Source of the DNA: Billgrantia pellis
GTDB taxonomy: Bacteria > Pseudomonadota > Gammaproteobacteria > Pseudomonadales > Halomonadaceae
Length of the DNA stretch: 64,000 nucleotides
Assembly (NCBI RefSeq): GCF_008297955.1
Contig: NZ_VTPY01000001.1
Coordinates: forward strand, 620,001 to 684,000
Direction: 5' to 3'
Shown here: positions 1 to 8,600 of the stretch, one piece after another
Layout: each line of letters begins with the position of its first letter
How positions within the stretch are numbered: the first letter of the stretch is position 1
The notes under the pieces: generated by a model
What the model was told of the DNA's origin: nothing
Databases searched by the model: none
Seen by the model: only the letters and a program-made list of their open reading frames with translations
Made by a program: the position numbers and the translations under genes

Positions 1-878
1 GTTATCGGCTGGCCATTCGCTTCCGCTTGGCTGTGATAGCTCGACCAGCTTTCTAACATCACGAAGACAACGTTGACGGGACTGACCGTGTCTTGGACCC
101 GGGAAGGTTGATTCGAAAGGCGTTGGCGATAGAGCGCCCTGACGCGCTGCTGGGCTTCACTGTCGTCCATCCACTCGAGGGCGATGGGCTCGATGGTGTT
201 CTTGCTGCTGCTTTGCAGGCCGTACAGGGCGGCATAGGCGCCGTTGAGTGCCGCAGTGGCTTCGCTGCTGTTGCCAAGACGCAGGGCATCATCCGGACCT
301 TGGGGCAGGCCGTTGATACTGCCGCGTACGAGCAGCACCGTGGCGGCGACGACGGCGATCACGTTCAGCTCCAGCCGCCAGCCGCGGCGTTCGCTTCTGC
401 TGGGCCACCAGGGGAACTGATAGGCGAGGCAAAGGAGGAAGACAATGCCCAGCACCCAAGGCCAGTGCAGCACGAGCATGTTCAGCAGGCTACCGGCCGA
501 GTTCAGGAGTTCTCCCGCTTCGTAACCCAGGTGCCGTCCGGTTTCCTGCCAATAGAGCCAGTCGCCGAGGTGCGCACTGAGCAGTATGGCCAAGGCAGGC
601 ATCAGCCACCCCTTGCGTGGCAACGTCGGCAGCAGGCGGGCGAAAGGCCACATGACGAGAACGGTGAGTCCGGCCAGTAGCGCAGCGACCGCCAGGTCGA
701 AGCGCAGGCCCCACCACCAGGCACGTTGCCAGAGGCCTTCGGGCACCATCATGTCTGCGGAGAGCAACCTGATTCCCCAAGTGACAAGAGCGAGCAGGGT
801 GGAAAAGAGTAGCCAGGTGCGAAAGAGCGAGGGAACGGTCGTTTGGGTTGTCGTCTTGACGGGCATGGGTACGTTCAT
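1..878 (-). CDS. LTA synthase/sulfatase-family membrane protein, 3' part outside the window
   Basis: The minus-strand frame starting at ATG 876-878 stays open to the left edge (about 292 codons). It encodes several hydrophobic segments (for example LFRTWLLFSTLLALVTWG and WVLGIVFLLCLAYQF), followed by NVVFVMLESWSS. That last motif is the start of the extracellular sulfatase-like domain of LtaS/OpgB-type phosphoglycerol transferases, where the Glu binds the catalytic metal. The catalytic Thr would lie beyond the window. In Gram-negatives such enzymes usually modify periplasmic glucans or other envelope glycans; the substrate here cannot be told. An internal ATG four codons in is an alternative start, and neither has a strong ribosome site. 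Confidence 0.8.
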   Translation of the reverse strand, partial: MNVPMPVKTTTQTTVPSLFRTWLLFSTLLALVTWGIRLLSADMMVPEGLWQRAWWWGLRFDLAVAALLAGLTVLVMWPFARLLPTLPRKGWLMPALAILLSAHLGDWLYWQETGRHLGYEAGELLNSAGSLLNMLVLHWPWVLGIVFLLCLAYQFPWWPSRSERRGWRLELNVIAVVAATVLLVRGSINGLPQGPDDALRLGNSSEATAALNGAYAALYGLQSSSKNTIEPIALEWMDDSEAQQRVRALYRQRLSNQPSRVQDTVSPVNVVFVMLESWSSYHSQAEANGQPI

Positions 879-1136
879 GGGGCGTGATGTCAGGTAGCCT
901 GGGCCGGGAGATGGCAGTATCAGGGAGGTATCGGCCGCAGAGCAGGTAACTTTAATAAAAGTGACATCAGCCCTTCATTCGAGCGTGCTCAGAAGGGGCG
1001 ATCTACTCACGCTGCGCCACCTCTCGCATACGCTCAGGCCGATGTCTGGCGTGTGCTGTGCGCAGGCGAAAACCGGTGGGATGGGGTGGGATTTCACTGG
1101 GGGTAGTTCGGAACAGGCGTATACGGAGCCGGTGGG

Positions 1137-1661
1137 TCAATGGCCTTCGCCCGCATGTTGCTTCCGGTTTTGGGCGCTCACCTTGTCGATGACGACATCG
1201 GGGTGGTGACGCTGGATCGCCGCCCTGAACGCTTCTTCCCGCTCACCGGGAACGTCGACGATCAGCAGCATGGCGCCTCGTTTGATCGCCTTATCGTACT
1301 GGCTGACCTTGATGTCGCGCACGGAAACACCCACCATCGAGCTGGCCCATACGCCGAACAGCGCGCCAAAGACCACCATGCCAAGGGCCATCCAGACAAT
1401 GTTCGTGTCGACGAGAACGAAGTGAGCGATCAGGCCCAGCACCAGGCCGAGCACGGCCCCGACGATGGCACCGCGCATCGAGGCATTGACGACATCGGTC
1501 GTCTGAATCAGGGTGGCGCTCGGTACCCCCTCCGTTTCCAGGGGCTTCCAGTCCTTGCCCATGACGTGCAGGTGATCCTTGGTCAAGCCCATCCCACCGA
1601 GTTCGTCGACGATGGCGGTGGTGGTTTCCTTGTCGGGTATCAGAAAGTACAAGCGTTGCAT
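1137..1661 (-). CDS. Small membrane protein, DUF1269/general-stress type
   Basis: The 174-residue product begins MQRLYFLIPDKETTT and has an N-terminal alpha/beta segment like those of general-stress 17M or DUF1269-type proteins (VDELGGMGLTKDHLHVMGKD). Two glycine-rich membrane helices follow (residues about 60-110, GAIVGAVLGLVLGLIAHF and ALGMVVFGALFGVWASS). The C-terminal cytoplasmic domain contains GAMLLIVDVPGEREEAF. The frame stays open upstream to 1889, but the extra 76 residues are unlike the rest, so ATG 1659-1661 is preferred. Such proteins are thought to act in stress responses at the inner membrane, with no known reaction. It is transcribed away from the araC-type gene. Confidence 0.7.
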   Translation of the reverse strand: MQRLYFLIPDKETTTAIVDELGGMGLTKDHLHVMGKDWKPLETEGVPSATLIQTTDVVNASMRGAIVGAVLGLVLGLIAHFVLVDTNIVWMALGMVVFGALFGVWASSMVGVSVRDIKVSQYDKAIKRGAMLLIVDVPGEREEAFRAAIQRHHPDVVIDKVSAQNRKQHAGEGH

Positions 1662-1966
1662 TGCATTCTCGCTGCTCTGAGGGGCGGGCGGGCTTTCCTT
1701 AAGGTGTAGCAGCTGGGCGGCGAACCTTGCCAGGTTCCCGCCCTTTCCAGGTTCGACGGCCGTATAAGGCCGCAGGCACCTGCTCGACCCAATGGCTCGA
1801 CCAGGGGAGAGGTGGCCGTCGAAGGCGACGGCCATATCCACCTTGCCGGTATGGCTGGCAACCTCCACCGTCATCGAACCTACCCTCAAGCCCAGCGGGC
1901 GATAGACGCGGGTCAGGAGACTAGTGTCGTGTCGGTGCGCTTGGGTAACGATATTGTAACAAAATG

Positions 1967-1994
1967 TTTACTTGACGATGATCATGTCTATAAT
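1967..1994 (+). promoter_or_regulatory. Putative sigma70 promoter for the AraC-type gene
   Basis: TTTACT (1967-1972) and a perfect TATAAT (1989-1994) are separated by 16 bases in a locally AT-rich stretch. The rest of the 1662-2134 gap shows no gene with codon use like its neighbours. The predicted transcript would start near 2001 and carry a leader of about 130 bases before the preferred ATG at 2135. This is an inference from consensus matching only. Confidence 0.45.
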
Positions 1995-2134
1995 CGTTAA
2001 TGCCTAAACAATCTATGTCGTTTAGCTCATAACAACTATGACAATGGCTGGCTCGGATGCATGGCGTGCGACGCAGAAGTGTGACATTCGCCTGGTGCTT
2101 TAGGCTGGCTTGCCTCTCGACGAAGAAACTGCCA

Positions 2135-3157
2135 ATGGCCCTTATCTCTTTTTCCAGTAGAGAGCACTCCGAGCGTGAGCGTCTCGATGCCGCGCGCGAG
2201 TTCTATGCTGCCGTTGCCAATGTGGAGCTGGAGGTCCCGCGAGGTGAATGTCCCGAGATCGAGGCGCGTATTCAGCTGCTGCCGGGCGTTTCCATCGCCA
2301 GTGTCGAGTGCTCACCGCTGATTGCCCAGCGCGAACTGACGAGCCTTGCCGACGGCAACGACGATATCTCATTTCTGCTGAACCCGTCGGGGCAGGGCGG
2401 TTGGACCACATCACAGCCCAGGTTGGGCGAGGCGACCTGTCATGCCGGTGAAGGGTGCCTGGGTTTCAATGAACTTCCAGGTCGCGTTGCTTTCCACGGT
2501 TCGCGGGTACGCTTCCTCAGCATTGGTTTTTCGCGCCGGCTGTTGTCGCCACGACTCAACCAGGACATACGTCCCGCAGTCGACAAACTCTTGCGCACGG
2601 AACCGTTGCGTCATCTTAGCAGGCTGGCGCTGGCGCTCACTGCGAGCGGAATGGATCGGGCCGATCGGGATCCGGTCGCGCTGGCCGAACAGATGACCGA
2701 CCTGGCCGCGCTGTGCCTGGGGGCCTCGCCGGATGCGGCGTATCGTGCCCGAGGGCGAGGCCTGCGTGAGGCTCGGCTGCGTGCCATCAAGGCCGACATG
2801 TTCGCCCATGCCGGTCATGGCGACCTCACACTTCCCGAAGTCGCCAGGCGACACGGTGTTTCACCCGGTTACCTGCGGGCGCTTTTCCGCCACGAGCGGA
2901 CCACGTTTACCGATTACCTTCTGTCGCTGCGCCTGCAACTGGCGTGGCGGCGGCTGGTGGCCCCGCGCTTTGCGCAGCTTGCCGTCAGCGAGATCGCTTT
3001 TGCTTCCGGTTTCAACAACCTTTCCTGGTTCTATCGCGCTTTTCGCCAGCAGTTCGGCATGACCCCCACCGAGGCTCGTCTCGAGGCTGGCGCGTTCGCC
3101 GCTGGGGCACCGCTTCGGGACGGCGGGCGTCACGATGTGACGCTGAGTGGAAGATGA
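2135..3157 (+). CDS. AraC-family transcriptional regulator
   Basis: The product is about 340 residues. The C-terminal third carries two helix-turn-helix motifs of the AraC/XylS type: LTLPEVARRHGVSPGYLRAL, then SEIAFASGFNNLSWFYRAFR with the family's typical ending FGMTPTEAR. The N-terminal 220 residues form a sensor-like domain with no clear ligand signature. The frame opens at 2057, but ATG 2135 is preferred because GAAGAA lies about 10 bases upstream and the extra residues look non-native. It lies 105 bases upstream of the tolC-like gene in the same direction, so a role in controlling the giant-protein export operon is plausible but unproven. Confidence 0.85.
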   Translation: MALISFSSREHSERERLDAAREFYAAVANVELEVPRGECPEIEARIQLLPGVSIASVECSPLIAQRELTSLADGNDDISFLLNPSGQGGWTTSQPRLGEATCHAGEGCLGFNELPGRVAFHGSRVRFLSIGFSRRLLSPRLNQDIRPAVDKLLRTEPLRHLSRLALALTASGMDRADRDPVALAEQMTDLAALCLGASPDAAYRARGRGLREARLRAIKADMFAHAGHGDLTLPEVARRHGVSPGYLRALFRHERTTFTDYLLSLRLQLAWRRLVAPRFAQLAVSEIAFASGFNNLSWFYRAFRQQFGMTPTEARLEAGAFAAGAPLRDGGRHDVTLSGR

Positions 3158-3262
3158 GAAAAAAGTGTGCTGATAGGCTCATGCCAAAGCAGCAGACCCT
3201 AATAAAACGATAACGCGACGTGGGTGTGGCCGCGTCGAGTGCGCAGCAGGAGCAAAATCACG

Positions 3263-4639
3263 ATGAAGGTACGCGGTACCCTTCCCCTTCGGCGCGTTGC
3301 CGTAGCGCTTGGCTTCGGCTTGCTGTCGCCCCTGGCGATGGGCAGCAGCCTTTTGCAGCTGCACGAATTGGCGACCAGCAACGATCCTCAGTTCCAGGCC
3401 GATTTCCATGGCAAGCAGGCCACCGATGAGCGCTATTACCAGGCTCGTTCGGCGCTGTTGCCGCAGGTGAGCGTCAATGCCAGCCGCAGCGAGATCACTC
3501 AGGACATCGTCAGTTCCGACAACGAGGTCTTCGACAGCGGCAGCACTTCCTTTCCCACGACGTTGTATGGCGTTTCCATCGAGCAGTCGGTATACGACTA
3601 CTCGCGTTGGGCGGCTTTCGGCCAGGCCAAGCAGGAGATCCAGCAGGCGGCTTCCGAGCTCGAGGCGGCGCGTCAGGACCTGTACCTGCGCGTGGCCGAG
3701 CGTTACTTCACGGCACTGGCGCTGCGCGAGAACCTGAGTTTCCTGCGTGCCGAGAAACAGCAGGTGGGCACCAATCTCGACCAAGTGCGGGCGCGCCATG
3801 AGGACGGTCTGGCCCGAGAGATCGATCTGCTGGATGCCGAGGCGCGTTACCTGCAGGTAGAGGCCCGCGAGCTCGACGTGGAAAACCGTCTGCGCGATGC
3901 GCTGAACGCGCTGGAGGAGGTTACCGGCGTGCTGCCCAACCGCTTACGCCTGGTCAACGGCAACCTCCAACTGGAGCGCCCCCAGCCGGATTCGCCTGAC
4001 GCCTGGACCGAGCTGGCGTTGCAGCGCAATCCGCGCCTGCAGGCGGCAAGCCTGGCGGTCGAGGTGGCCATGCAGAGCGTGAAAGTCAGACGCGGCGGAC
4101 ATTTTCCCACCGTGGACCTGAGTTTGAACTACGAGAACGACGATACCGAAGGATCGCTGTTCGGCGGGGGCAGCCAGGTCGAGACCCAGACCATTCGCCT
4201 TGGGCTGAACGTGCCTGTTTACAGTGGCGGCATGGCGTCGTCCCAGGTGCGAGAGGGTGAGCAGCTCATCGAGGCCGGTCGGGCGCGTCAGGAGCAGGTG
4301 CGCCGTGAACTGCAGCGCAACGTGCGGGCCGGCTACCAAGGCATCGTCACTGCCATGGCGCGCGAGCGCGCGCTGCGTGAGTCGCTGCGTGCCAGTGAGC
4401 GTATCGCCGAAAGCCGCCAGGTGGGGTACGAATCGGGCGTGATTCCGCTACTCGATCTGCTCGATGCCGAGCGTGACCTGTTCTTCGCCCGCAGCGAGCT
4501 GGCCAGTGCCCGCTACGACTACCTGATCAGCGTGCTGCGCCTGAAGCATGCGGCGGGCGTGATCAACGTGGAGGATCTCGCCGAGATCGACAACCTGATG
4601 AGTGAAGAGGTGAATCTGGCGGCTTTCAGCCGCCTGTAA
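3263..4639 (+). CDS. TolC-family outer membrane channel of the giant-protein locus
   Basis: The 458-residue protein has an N-terminal signal peptide (RRVAVALGFGLLSPLAMGSS). The two TolC/OEP repeats follow, each with long helices and hydrophobic strands; examples are LYLRVAERYFTALALRENLS and AGYQGIVTAMARERALRESL. The conserved GVIPLLDLLDAERDLFFARS near the C-terminus is typical of type I secretion outer-membrane factors. Start ATG 3263 has AGGAG 10 bases upstream; the earlier in-frame ATG at 3224 lacks one. It is the first gene of the export cluster and would form the trans-outer-membrane duct working with the three HlyD-type adaptors encoded downstream. Confidence 0.92.
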   Translation: MKVRGTLPLRRVAVALGFGLLSPLAMGSSLLQLHELATSNDPQFQADFHGKQATDERYYQARSALLPQVSVNASRSEITQDIVSSDNEVFDSGSTSFPTTLYGVSIEQSVYDYSRWAAFGQAKQEIQQAASELEAARQDLYLRVAERYFTALALRENLSFLRAEKQQVGTNLDQVRARHEDGLAREIDLLDAEARYLQVEARELDVENRLRDALNALEEVTGVLPNRLRLVNGNLQLERPQPDSPDAWTELALQRNPRLQAASLAVEVAMQSVKVRRGGHFPTVDLSLNYENDDTEGSLFGGGSQVETQTIRLGLNVPVYSGGMASSQVREGEQLIEAGRARQEQVRRELQRNVRAGYQGIVTAMARERALRESLRASERIAESRQVGYESGVIPLLDLLDAERDLFFARSELASARYDYLISVLRLKHAAGVINVEDLAEIDNLMSEEVNLAAFSRL

Positions 4640-4702
4640 GCGCTGCCTGCGCGACAACGGCTCCCGGACCCTGCGGTAGGGAGCGACGACAAGATGCAAT
4701 GC

Positions 4703-4709
4703 AAGGAGG
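4703..4709 (+). promoter_or_regulatory. Strong Shine-Dalgarno that points to a TTG start for the SapC gene
   Basis: AAGGAGG at 4703-4709 is followed after 5 bases by TTG at 4715, in frame with the SapC reading frame. The only upstream in-frame ATG (4694) would place this perfect ribosome site inside the coding sequence and has none of its own. The TTG start is therefore preferred. Confidence 0.75.
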
Positions 4710-4714
4710 CCTAC

Positions 4715-5518
4715 TTGGCTACTCAACTCCTGATCTATCGCAACGTGCAGCCTATCACCCGTGACAAGCACGGTGAGCTGTCTCTCAAGGTCGGCAAGGA
4801 TTTCGGTTTTGCCGGCCAGGTCAATTCGGTGCCGCTGATGGCCGCTGAGTTTCCCGCGGCGGCAAGCGACCTGCCCATCGTTTTCACCGATGCCGAGGGC
4901 AGCGTGCTGCCGGTGGCGGTGTTGGGCATCGACCAGGACTCGAACCTGATGGTAGACGGCGAAGGCCAATGGCGCGGTGAGTACGTGCCGGCCTTCCTGC
5001 GCCGCTATCCCTTCGTGTTTGCCTCCAGCGAGGATGGCAAGACCTTCACCCTGTGTATCGATGAAGACTACGAAGGCCTGAATGCCGAAGGCCGGGGCGA
5101 GCGCTTCTTCGACAGCGACGGCGAGCAGACCCAGTACATGGCCAAGGTGCTCGACTTCCTGCAGGACTATCAGGCGCACTTCCAGCGCACTCGAGCTTTC
5201 TGCAACCGGCTGGTCGAGCTCGACCTGCTGGAGGCGGTGGAAGCGCAGATCAGCCTGCCTGAAGGCGGCAAGCGCACGCTGACCGGCTTCAAGGCGGTGA
5301 ACCGCCAGAAGCTCAAGGAGCTCCCCGAGGGCGCTCTGAAGAGCATGCTGGCCACCGATGAGCTGGAACTGCTCTATGTGCATCTGCAATCGATGCGCAA
5401 CTTCAATCGCTTGAGTCGCTTGGCGCGCGGCGGTTCCCGGGTGGGAGCACTGAGCAAGGGCGATCCGGCCGATGAGATGGTTAGCCAGGGCGACGCCGAC
5501 GAGAAGCCCGTGCATTGA
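4715..5518 (+). CDS. SapC-family protein
   Basis: About 267 residues, starting LATQLLIYRNVQPIT (read as Met), then HGELSLKVGKDFGFAGQVNS and YVPAFLRRYPFVFA, which are hallmarks of the SapC family. That family is named from a Campylobacter S-layer secretion locus and is also seen next to TonB-dependent systems; its biochemical role is unsettled. There is no signal peptide or membrane segment, so it is probably cytoplasmic. It sits 75 bases after the tolC-like gene and directly before the giant gene, which suggests a chaperone or modification role for the cargo (inference). The C-terminal 25 residues are acidic and low in complexity. Confidence 0.85.
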   Translation: MATQLLIYRNVQPITRDKHGELSLKVGKDFGFAGQVNSVPLMAAEFPAAASDLPIVFTDAEGSVLPVAVLGIDQDSNLMVDGEGQWRGEYVPAFLRRYPFVFASSEDGKTFTLCIDEDYEGLNAEGRGERFFDSDGEQTQYMAKVLDFLQDYQAHFQRTRAFCNRLVELDLLEAVEAQISLPEGGKRTLTGFKAVNRQKLKELPEGALKSMLATDELELLYVHLQSMRNFNRLSRLARGGSRVGALSKGDPADEMVSQGDADEKPVH

Positions 5519-5523
5519 TGCCG

Positions 5524-5554
5524 GAGGCGGCTCGTGCGATGCGCGTGCCGCCTC
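5524..5554 (+). repeat. Hairpin after the SapC gene
   Basis: GAGGCGGC (5524-5531) and GCCGCCTC (5547-5554) form a perfect 8-bp inverted repeat with a 15-base loop, a few bases after the SapC stop. No T-run follows, so it is not a classical rho-independent terminator. It could stabilise the upstream transcript end or weaken read-through. Confidence 0.5.
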
Positions 5555-5573
5555 TACCAGGCGACATGTGAGG

Positions 5574-5636
5574 CGCTATGCGAAAAAGGGTGTGCCGCGC
5601 GCCGGCATGAGTGGCCAGGCCCGTTTTCGCATAGCG
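5574..5636 (+). repeat. Long inverted repeat in the leader of the giant gene
   Basis: The left arm (5574-5590, CGCTATGCGAAAAAGGG) pairs with the right arm (5620-5636, CCCGTTTTCGCATAGCG) with one mismatch in 17 positions. The 29-base loop contains a smaller GCCG/CGGC hairpin. The right arm ends 43 bases before the giant ATG and is followed by only three T residues. It could act as an attenuator or terminator between the tolC-sapC segment and the giant gene, as an mRNA-stabilising 5' structure, or as a palindromic protein-binding site. Confidence 0.6.
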
Positions 5637-5679
5637 GTTTAACGACGTAGCGGAAAAAAGAAGAACCAGGAGCATCGAG

Positions 5680-8600
5680 ATGAATCGCCCCCTGCGTAAG
5701 CCCCTGTCGGACCTGATCTCTTCGCTGGCGCGCAAGTCGCGTCGTGCCAAGCGTGCCCAGGCCGAGCCCTCGCGTTTCATCTTCGAGGGGCTCGAGCCAC
5801 GCATGCTGCTCTCCGCCGACCCGATGACGGCAGCGGTGGCCGCCGGCAGCGACATGGTGCTGCGCATGTCCGAGGACGAGCAGCGCCTGGAGCTGGTGGA
5901 GCGCCTGGAGGAGCAGGAGCAGTTGCTCCACAGCTTCGACCTGGCGGCGGCGCGCGATGCGGGGAGCATCACGATTCAGGGCAGCGAAGACGACGACTCG
6001 CTGAGCTTCGATGCCAACCTGTTGGATGTCGATCTGAGCGGGCTGCTGATCAATTTCCACGGCGGCGACGGCGACGATACCCTGAACCTGGCCAACAGCC
6101 AGGGGCTGGTCATCAACTTCGTGGGGGGCGAGGGCGATGACCGTATCCAGGGTCTCGAAGCCGGCACCGAGTGGACCGTGACCGGTACCGGCGAGGGCCG
6201 GGCCGAATATCTGGCCAACGAGACGCTGAGCGCCAACTGGCTCAGCTTCAGCGGGATCACCGACATCGATGTGGCCTGGTATCTCGAGGCGGGCGATATC
6301 GCCCCCGAGGACGACGGCTTCGTGCATCGTCTCTCCGCCACCGTGGACGGCATGAGCTGGGCGCTCTACGACGAGCGCAGTCTGGCCTTGGGCGGTATCG
6401 CCTTCGAGGGCGTCGACGTTCTCGTTGGCCGGCACAGCCAGATCCTGGACTACTCCGACTATGCCACCTCGGTGGCCGTCGACCTGGGCACCGGTGACGC
6501 CAGCGGCTTCAAGCAGGTGGGCGGGTTTGGCCATGTGATTGGCACCAACGGCGACGACATTCTGATCGGCGATGCGTCAGCGACCCAGGGCGTGACGCTG
6601 GACGGTCGCAACGGCGACAACCTGATCGTTGGCGGCGGCGGTAACGATCTGCTCAAGGCGGGCGCGGGCCAGAGTACTTTGGTTTCCGTCGGCGGCAACG
6701 ACACCTTCGCCCTGAGCGGCAGCCTGGGCGACGACGTCAGCCCCGAAGAAGCTGAACTGACCTACGTGGTGGAGCGATCAGCCGGGAACATCATCCTGCT
6801 CAACGAGGGCTCTCAGGCGCAGATCTCGACCCAACTGGGCAGCGTGGCGTTCACTCATCAGCCGGTGGAGATCGTGCTGGCTGCTGCGGGCGATGGTCAG
6901 ACCCTGAGTGCCGCCGGCTATGCGCTCGGCGGGGTGACCTTTCAGGCGCGGGACACTGCATCGAATACCACCATGCTGGGCAGCCAGCAGAGCGACCGCT
7001 TCATTCTCGGCGCGGGCGGCGGCACGGTGAAAGCGGGCGGCGGTGACGAGAACCTGATCGAGGCCCAGGCCGACGCGAACATGACGCTGAGCGATGCACA
7101 GTTGGCCGTTTCCGGCTGGTCGCTGTGGCAGCTCGAGAACGTGCAACTGGCCTACCTGGTAGGCGGCGAGAGCGGCAACGTGCTCGATGCCCGCAGCTTC
7201 ACGGGACAGGTGCGTCTGGAGGGCGTAGCGGGCAACAACATCCTTTATGCCGGTAGCGGCGGCGCCATTCTGATCGGTGGCAGTGGCGACGATGAGCTTT
7301 ATGGCGGCGCCGGTGACGACGTGCTGTTCGGCAATCGGGGCAACAACCTGCTGGACGGCGGCGGCGGTGACAATACGGCCATTGCCACCACGTCTCACTC
7401 GTTGCGCCTGTTCGACAGGGGGGGGGACGCCATGCTGCGGCGCGGCGATTTTGCCGAGCAGCATGAGCTGGTGTGGCAGCGCACCGCCGGCGACAAGGTC
7501 GAGTTTCATTTCGGCGATGAACAGACCATTGCCTTGAGCATCGATGCCGAGGCCTTGGAAGTGCAGCACGCCCTGGAGCAGCTAATGGGTATCGGTGCGG
7601 GCAACCTGCAGGTCGCCCGTGAGATAACGGACGACGAGGTGCGCTGGACGGTGCGCTTCGTCGGCGACTTCATGCGGCTGCTCGACGATGGCACCTTTGC
7701 CAGGGACCTGGATGGTGAGGCCTTCGGCGTGGCGCTGATGGGAGCCGGCGCGGCTTCGGTAATGTCGACCCAGACCCGCGCCCGCCAGGCCGGCAGCGAT
7801 ACGCTGGTCAACATTCACAATGCGGTGCTCGAGGCGGAGTTCGGCAATACCGTACTCGATGCTCGCGGTTTCAGTGGCAGCGTGCTGCTGCAGGGTGGCA
7901 GCGGCAACGACACCTTCTATGGCGGCGAGGGTTTCACGCAGTTCGTCACCGTGGCTGGCGACAATACCATTCATGCCGGCAGCGGCGAGAACGACATCAC
8001 CGGTGGGGCGGGTCGCGACCACCTCATCGTGGCCCTGGCCTCCGGCCAGCAGATTGTCACGGTAGGGGGCGACAGCTTCCAGGTCGACGGCACGGTTTCG
8101 CACTATGTCAATGTCGATCTGCTGACCCTGGTGGGCAACGACGGCGACAATGCGCTGGATGCCGGCGGCTGGCATGGCCTGGGCGAGCACAGCTCATTGA
8201 TCGAGCTGATGCAGCGTGGCGGTGCGTCGCAAACGGACATCGAGGCGTTCCTTGCCGCACTGGGCGGACGCTTCGATCCGCAGGCCCTGGCGGACATGGG
8301 AGCCACCGCGGCCGTACTGGACATCACCCTGGCCAACGGGCAGACACACAGCCTCAACGTTTCCGATGCCCGCACCCTGGGCGACCTGCTGCTGCTGCTG
8401 GGTACCGTGGAGGGTCTGGCGGCGGAGTTCGACGCCGCCGAGGGCCGTCTGCGCGTGGTGGATAACACAAGCGGCGCCGGCAGCTTCGCCATCGCTGCCA
8501 ACGACACCGCCGCGATTCTGACCGATGCGCTGGGCTTGGGCATGACGGGCGGCGAGTGGCTGAGCCAGGCCCTGGCCGGTACGGGGGTGGTGATCGATGC

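Noticed and set aside
93..680. Plus-strand open frame of 195 codons
   Set aside because: It is opposite the sulfatase-family gene, whose minus-strand frame shows membrane helices and the NVVFVMLESW motif.
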